This document shows positions 61,602-64,000 of a stretch of DNA of 64,000 nt, one piece after another. The notes below the pieces were generated by a model. The model was not told the DNA's origin and did not search any database. It was given only the letters and a program-made list of their open reading frames with translations. Numbering within the stretch: position 1 is the stretch's first letter; each line of letters opens with the position of its first letter. The position numbers and the translations under genes are program-made. The stretch spans positions 1,190,501-1,254,500 of the forward strand of contig NC_064819.1 of assembly GCF_024166365.1 (NCBI RefSeq), in the 5' to 3' direction. This DNA comes from Elephas maximus indicus (Eukaryota > Chordata > Mammalia > Proboscidea > Elephantidae).

Positions 61602-61785
61602 CAAACCAGTAATCCAGTTGTTGTCAGGTCATTTCTGACTCATAGTGACCCTGTGTGTGTCAGAGTAGAACTGCTCCACAGGGCTTTCAATGGCTGATTT
61701 TTCAGAAGTAGATAGCTGCCTCTGGGTAGACTCAAACCATTTGGTTATCAGCCCAGCCATTTGGTTATCAGCCCAGCACGTTATC
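61602..61785 (-). mobile_element. AfroSINE, diverged, antisense
   Basis: AAACCAGTAATCCAGTTGTT to ATCAGCCCAGC, with a 20-bp local duplication (CCATTTGGTTATCAGCCCAG twice near 61737-61776). Confidence 0.8.
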
Positions 61786-61947
61786 CATTTTTACTACTCA
61801 GAGACAACTGTTTCTAGGGCAGGATTTCTCTGTTTTCGGTGCTGTTGTTACTTTGGGTTAGAGAATGCTCATTAGAAGCAAGGATGGCGAAACTTTGCCA
61901 CACTTGCTTTGGACGTGTTACTAGGAGGTTCCGATCTTTAGAGAAGG

Positions 61948-62817
61948 TGCAGTACAATGGATCGCTTTTGTGTGGCCTTTCTAGCCATGGTCTTGTAACT
62001 CCACCCAAGTGATTGGATGGGGATGTGCAGATGGGGTAATTATAGCCCACCAAGGGGATTGGTCAGTTTTGCCATACTTCTGGGCTTGAAATGAGCCATT
62101 GCAAAGGCAGGCAGTGCAGAGGATCCTACCGCCACCAAGGAAGAACAGCCAGGAGCCAGCACATCCTTTGGACCCTGGGTCCCTGCACTCAGAGGCTCCC
62201 AGGAAGCAGAGAACTGTAGCCCTGAAAACAGCGGGAAGCAGTGGCAGAGAAACTGCAGCAGGAAATGGTGCGGTAGGCTTCCCAGCCTACGGAGGGAGAA
62301 AGCTGAGGGCCTCTGGGCAGGGGCGGTAGGCTTCCCAGCCCACGGAGGGAGAAAGCTGAGGGCCTCTGGGCAGGGGCGGTAGGCTTCCCAGCCCACGGAG
62401 GGAGAAAGCTGAGGGCCTCTGGGCAGGGGCGGTAGGCTTCCCAGCCCACGGAGGGAGAAAGCTGAGGGCCTCTGGGCAGGGGCCGCACGGCCTGGAAGAG
62501 GCTGTCTTGATGGAAGAACTGTATCCTGAGCGGTCCTGATCCTGAATTGTAACTTGTTGTTTCCCGGATAAACCCCATAACTGTGAGTATGGTCTGTGAG
62601 TTCTCTGTGGCCGTTGGCAGTGAATTGTTGAACCCAGAAGAGAAGTGGAGAGTGCTGCGGGGGGGACGGTTGATGTCAAAATTAGTAAAGAGGAGGGAGA
62701 GAGAAGGCCTGTCTGGCCTCTGCCTCGTGGGAATCAGCCTTGGGCTGTTGGTCTTGATTCTCTTTTCGCTTTGTGAAGCTAGAGGAGGTCAGACACGGCC
62801 CTTGTGCTGTTCTTACA
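61948..62817 (+). mobile_element. Solo LTR of an endogenous retrovirus-like element
   Basis: 870 bp, starting TGCAGTACAATGG and ending GTTCTTACA, so TG...CA. A 5-bp duplication GAAGG is present at 61943-61947 and 62818-62822. A GATAAA at about 62567 may be its poly(A) signal. It contains no coding region and carries a 4-copy 53-bp repeat. Described from structure; the family name is not assigned. Confidence 0.85.
62272..62483 (+). repeat. 4 x 53-bp tandem repeat inside the LTR
   Basis: Units begin GGTAGGCTTCCCAGCC at 62272, 62325, 62378 and 62431. They are almost identical; the first has CCTACGG where the others have CCCACGG, and the array ends at GGGGC. Confidence 0.98.
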
Positions 62818-63002
62818 GAAGGACACCATGCAGCATAAAGCGGAGGATCAGCGAAAAAGAGGATGACTCTCAGTGAGATGGACTGACACAGTGACTGCAG
62901 CAGTGATTGTCAGGATGGCGCAGGACCAGGCAATATTTTGTTCTGTTACAAAGAAGATCTCTGTGAGTTGGAATGAACTCAACGGCACGTAGCAACGACG
63001 AC

Positions 63003-63172
63003 ACGATTCTTTGTTAGGGAGTGGCCTGTGCATTGTAGGATGTTTAGCAGCATTCTTGGTCGCTACCCACTAGATACTGGTAGCACTTACCCCATTGTGG
63101 TAACCAACAATGTCTCTAGACATTGCCAAATGTCCCCTGGGGACAAAATCACCCCCAGTTGAAAATCACTAT
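63003..63172 (-). mobile_element. MER20 remnant, antisense
   Basis: Complement of the MER20 at 40665-40868 (e.g. AATGTCTCTAGACATTGCCA, GGACAAAATCACCCCCAGTT). It directly follows the RTE fragment. Confidence 0.8.
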
Positions 63173-63472
63173 TTTAGGAATTAGTGGCTGGTGTACCTTG
63201 GTGATCCGCTTAGTTGTCTTCAGAACGTAGGAAAGTTTGCTTTCTCATAGTTGCCGTTTTCTTTTCCTCCAGTGCAGCCTCAGAGCGTCCTTGCTCACTT
63301 GCTCCCTTTGTCAGCACTTCTAATCTGGCCCTGCCTTTTCTGTCTCTAGAATTCCCCCTCCTGTTGGTTATGGTTTTTTCATCTCCTTCCTATAGCTTCT
63401 CCTGTATTCCTCCACTCTGTTCTGATACAGTTATAGCCAAGACGTGTAAAAAAATTCCTTTGCTGTTGTTCT

Positions 63473-63639
63473 GGAGCCCTGGTGGCGCAGTGGTTAAGAG
63501 CTTGACCGCGAACCAGAAGGTTGGCAGTTTGAATCCACCAGCTCCTCCTTGGAAACCCCATGCGCAGTTCTACTCTGTCCCGAAGGGTCACTGTGAGTCA
63601 GAATCGCCTCGATGGCAGCGGGTTTGGTTTTTTTGGTTT
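63473..63639 (+). mobile_element. AfroSINE just upstream of SLC35A5 exon
   Basis: Full copy from GGAGCCCTGGTGGCGCAG to GCGGGTTTGGTTTTTTTGG, ending about 60 bp before the acceptor. Its T-rich tail could add to the polypyrimidine context, but this is speculative. Confidence 0.93.
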
Positions 63640-63701
63640 GTATGTGCACACTTATTTGTCTTTGAGTATTTGCTGACAAAGCGTTCTTCTCTCCAAGACA
63701 G

Positions 63702-63846
63702 TTAAAGAGCAGTGGAATGGAAAGCAAGCGCTGTGGCCGTCCTGTGCTGTGGTCCTTGTCCACAATGTACACCTTCCTGCTGGGAGCCATATTCATCGCT
63801 CTGAGCTCAAGTCGCCTCCTGCTGGTGAAATATTCCGCCAACGAAG
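63702..63846 (+). CDS. SLC35A5: SLC35A5 first coding exon (partial gene), nucleotide-sugar transporter family
   Basis: The ATG is at 63717 and the exon ends GCCAACGAAG|GTAAGC at 63846, giving 43 codons plus one base. The acceptor is probably CCAAGACAG|TTAAAG at 63701. Translation contains SLSTMYTFLLGAIFIALSSS and LLVKYSANE, matching the start of human SLC35A5 as I recall it; about residues 18-37 form the first membrane helix. The family is Golgi/ER nucleotide-sugar transporters of about 420 residues and ten helices. SLC35A5 is linked to UDP-sugar transport, although its substrate is less well settled than for SLC35A1-A3. The remaining exons lie beyond the window. An AfroSINE ends about 60 bp upstream of the exon. 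Confidence 0.92.
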
Positions 63847-64000
63847 GTAAGCGAAGACTGGGAGTATGTGTGGAACGCTTCCATCTTATCACACACCATG
63901 ACCCTTGTCATCAGTGTCTTGGTGTATAAAATGGTGTAATAACATCGAGCACTCTACTTCACGTGACCAATAAAGCATAGGAAAGTTGGACTTTTTTAGG

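Larger units (their letters stand above)
61858..62999 (+). mobile_element. RTE LINE C-terminal fragment split by an LTR (copy R6)
   Basis: 61858-61947 (AGAATGCTCATTAGAAGCAA onward) and 62818-62999 (ACACCATGCAGCATAAAGCG to CTCAACGGCACGTAGCAACG) are contiguous in the other RTE copies. The intervening 870 bp is a later LTR insertion. Confidence 0.9.

Overview
This window is mammalian nuclear DNA, most likely from an afrotherian and probably an elephant-like one. The evidence is about thirty copies of a tRNA-derived SINE of the AfroSINE type, several copies of the RTE (BovB-like) LINE that shares its 3' tail, and an L1 lineage that interrupts older copies of itself. Intron-containing genes, AATAAA signals, MaLR LTRs, MIR, L2 and MER20 fit a eutherian genome. 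The species is inferred from repeats, not proven.

Two host genes are present, arranged head to head. ATG3, the E2-like enzyme that attaches ATG8/LC3 to phosphatidylethanolamine, occupies about 23.0-59.2 kb on the minus strand. All 12 coding exons were found; they join in frame into 942 nt (313 aa plus stop) with the catalytic HPC cysteine at residue 263. SLC35A5, a nucleotide-sugar transporter family member, starts on the plus strand: its first coding exon is at 63717-63846, and the window ends in the following intron. Between them lies a CpG-rich region (about 58.9-59.75 kb) that is probably a bidirectional promoter. It holds three CACGTG boxes spaced exactly 23 bp apart and ETS-like CCGGAAG sites. 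The same pair is neighbouring and divergent in human 3q13.2 (recalled, not looked up).

Layout. 1-13514: a stack of LINEs, in which an older plus-strand L1 is interrupted by a full-length L1 (485-7015), an antisense L1 3' fragment and an antisense RTE, each with target-site duplications. 13515-22990: intergenic sequence with old L1, MaLR LTRs (one complete LTR-internal-LTR element at 16943-18990), SINEs and a 12-unit minisatellite inside a SINE. 23.0-59.0 kb: ATG3 with repeat-filled introns (three RTE copies, many SINEs, an L2 with an L1 inside it, MER20, MIR, four minisatellites). 59.7-63.7 kb: SLC35A5 intron 1, with a solo LTR inserted in an RTE fragment.

The points most worth a second look are: the last ATG3 intron, which has the hallmarks of a U12-type intron; a roughly 23-unit minisatellite just inside intron 1 that repeats a 5' splice-site-like sequence; the CACGTG array in the promoter of an autophagy gene; an inverted SINE pair next to the exon carrying the catalytic cysteine; a SINE with a 5' inversion; and several minisatellites. 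I found no clearly new multi-gene system.
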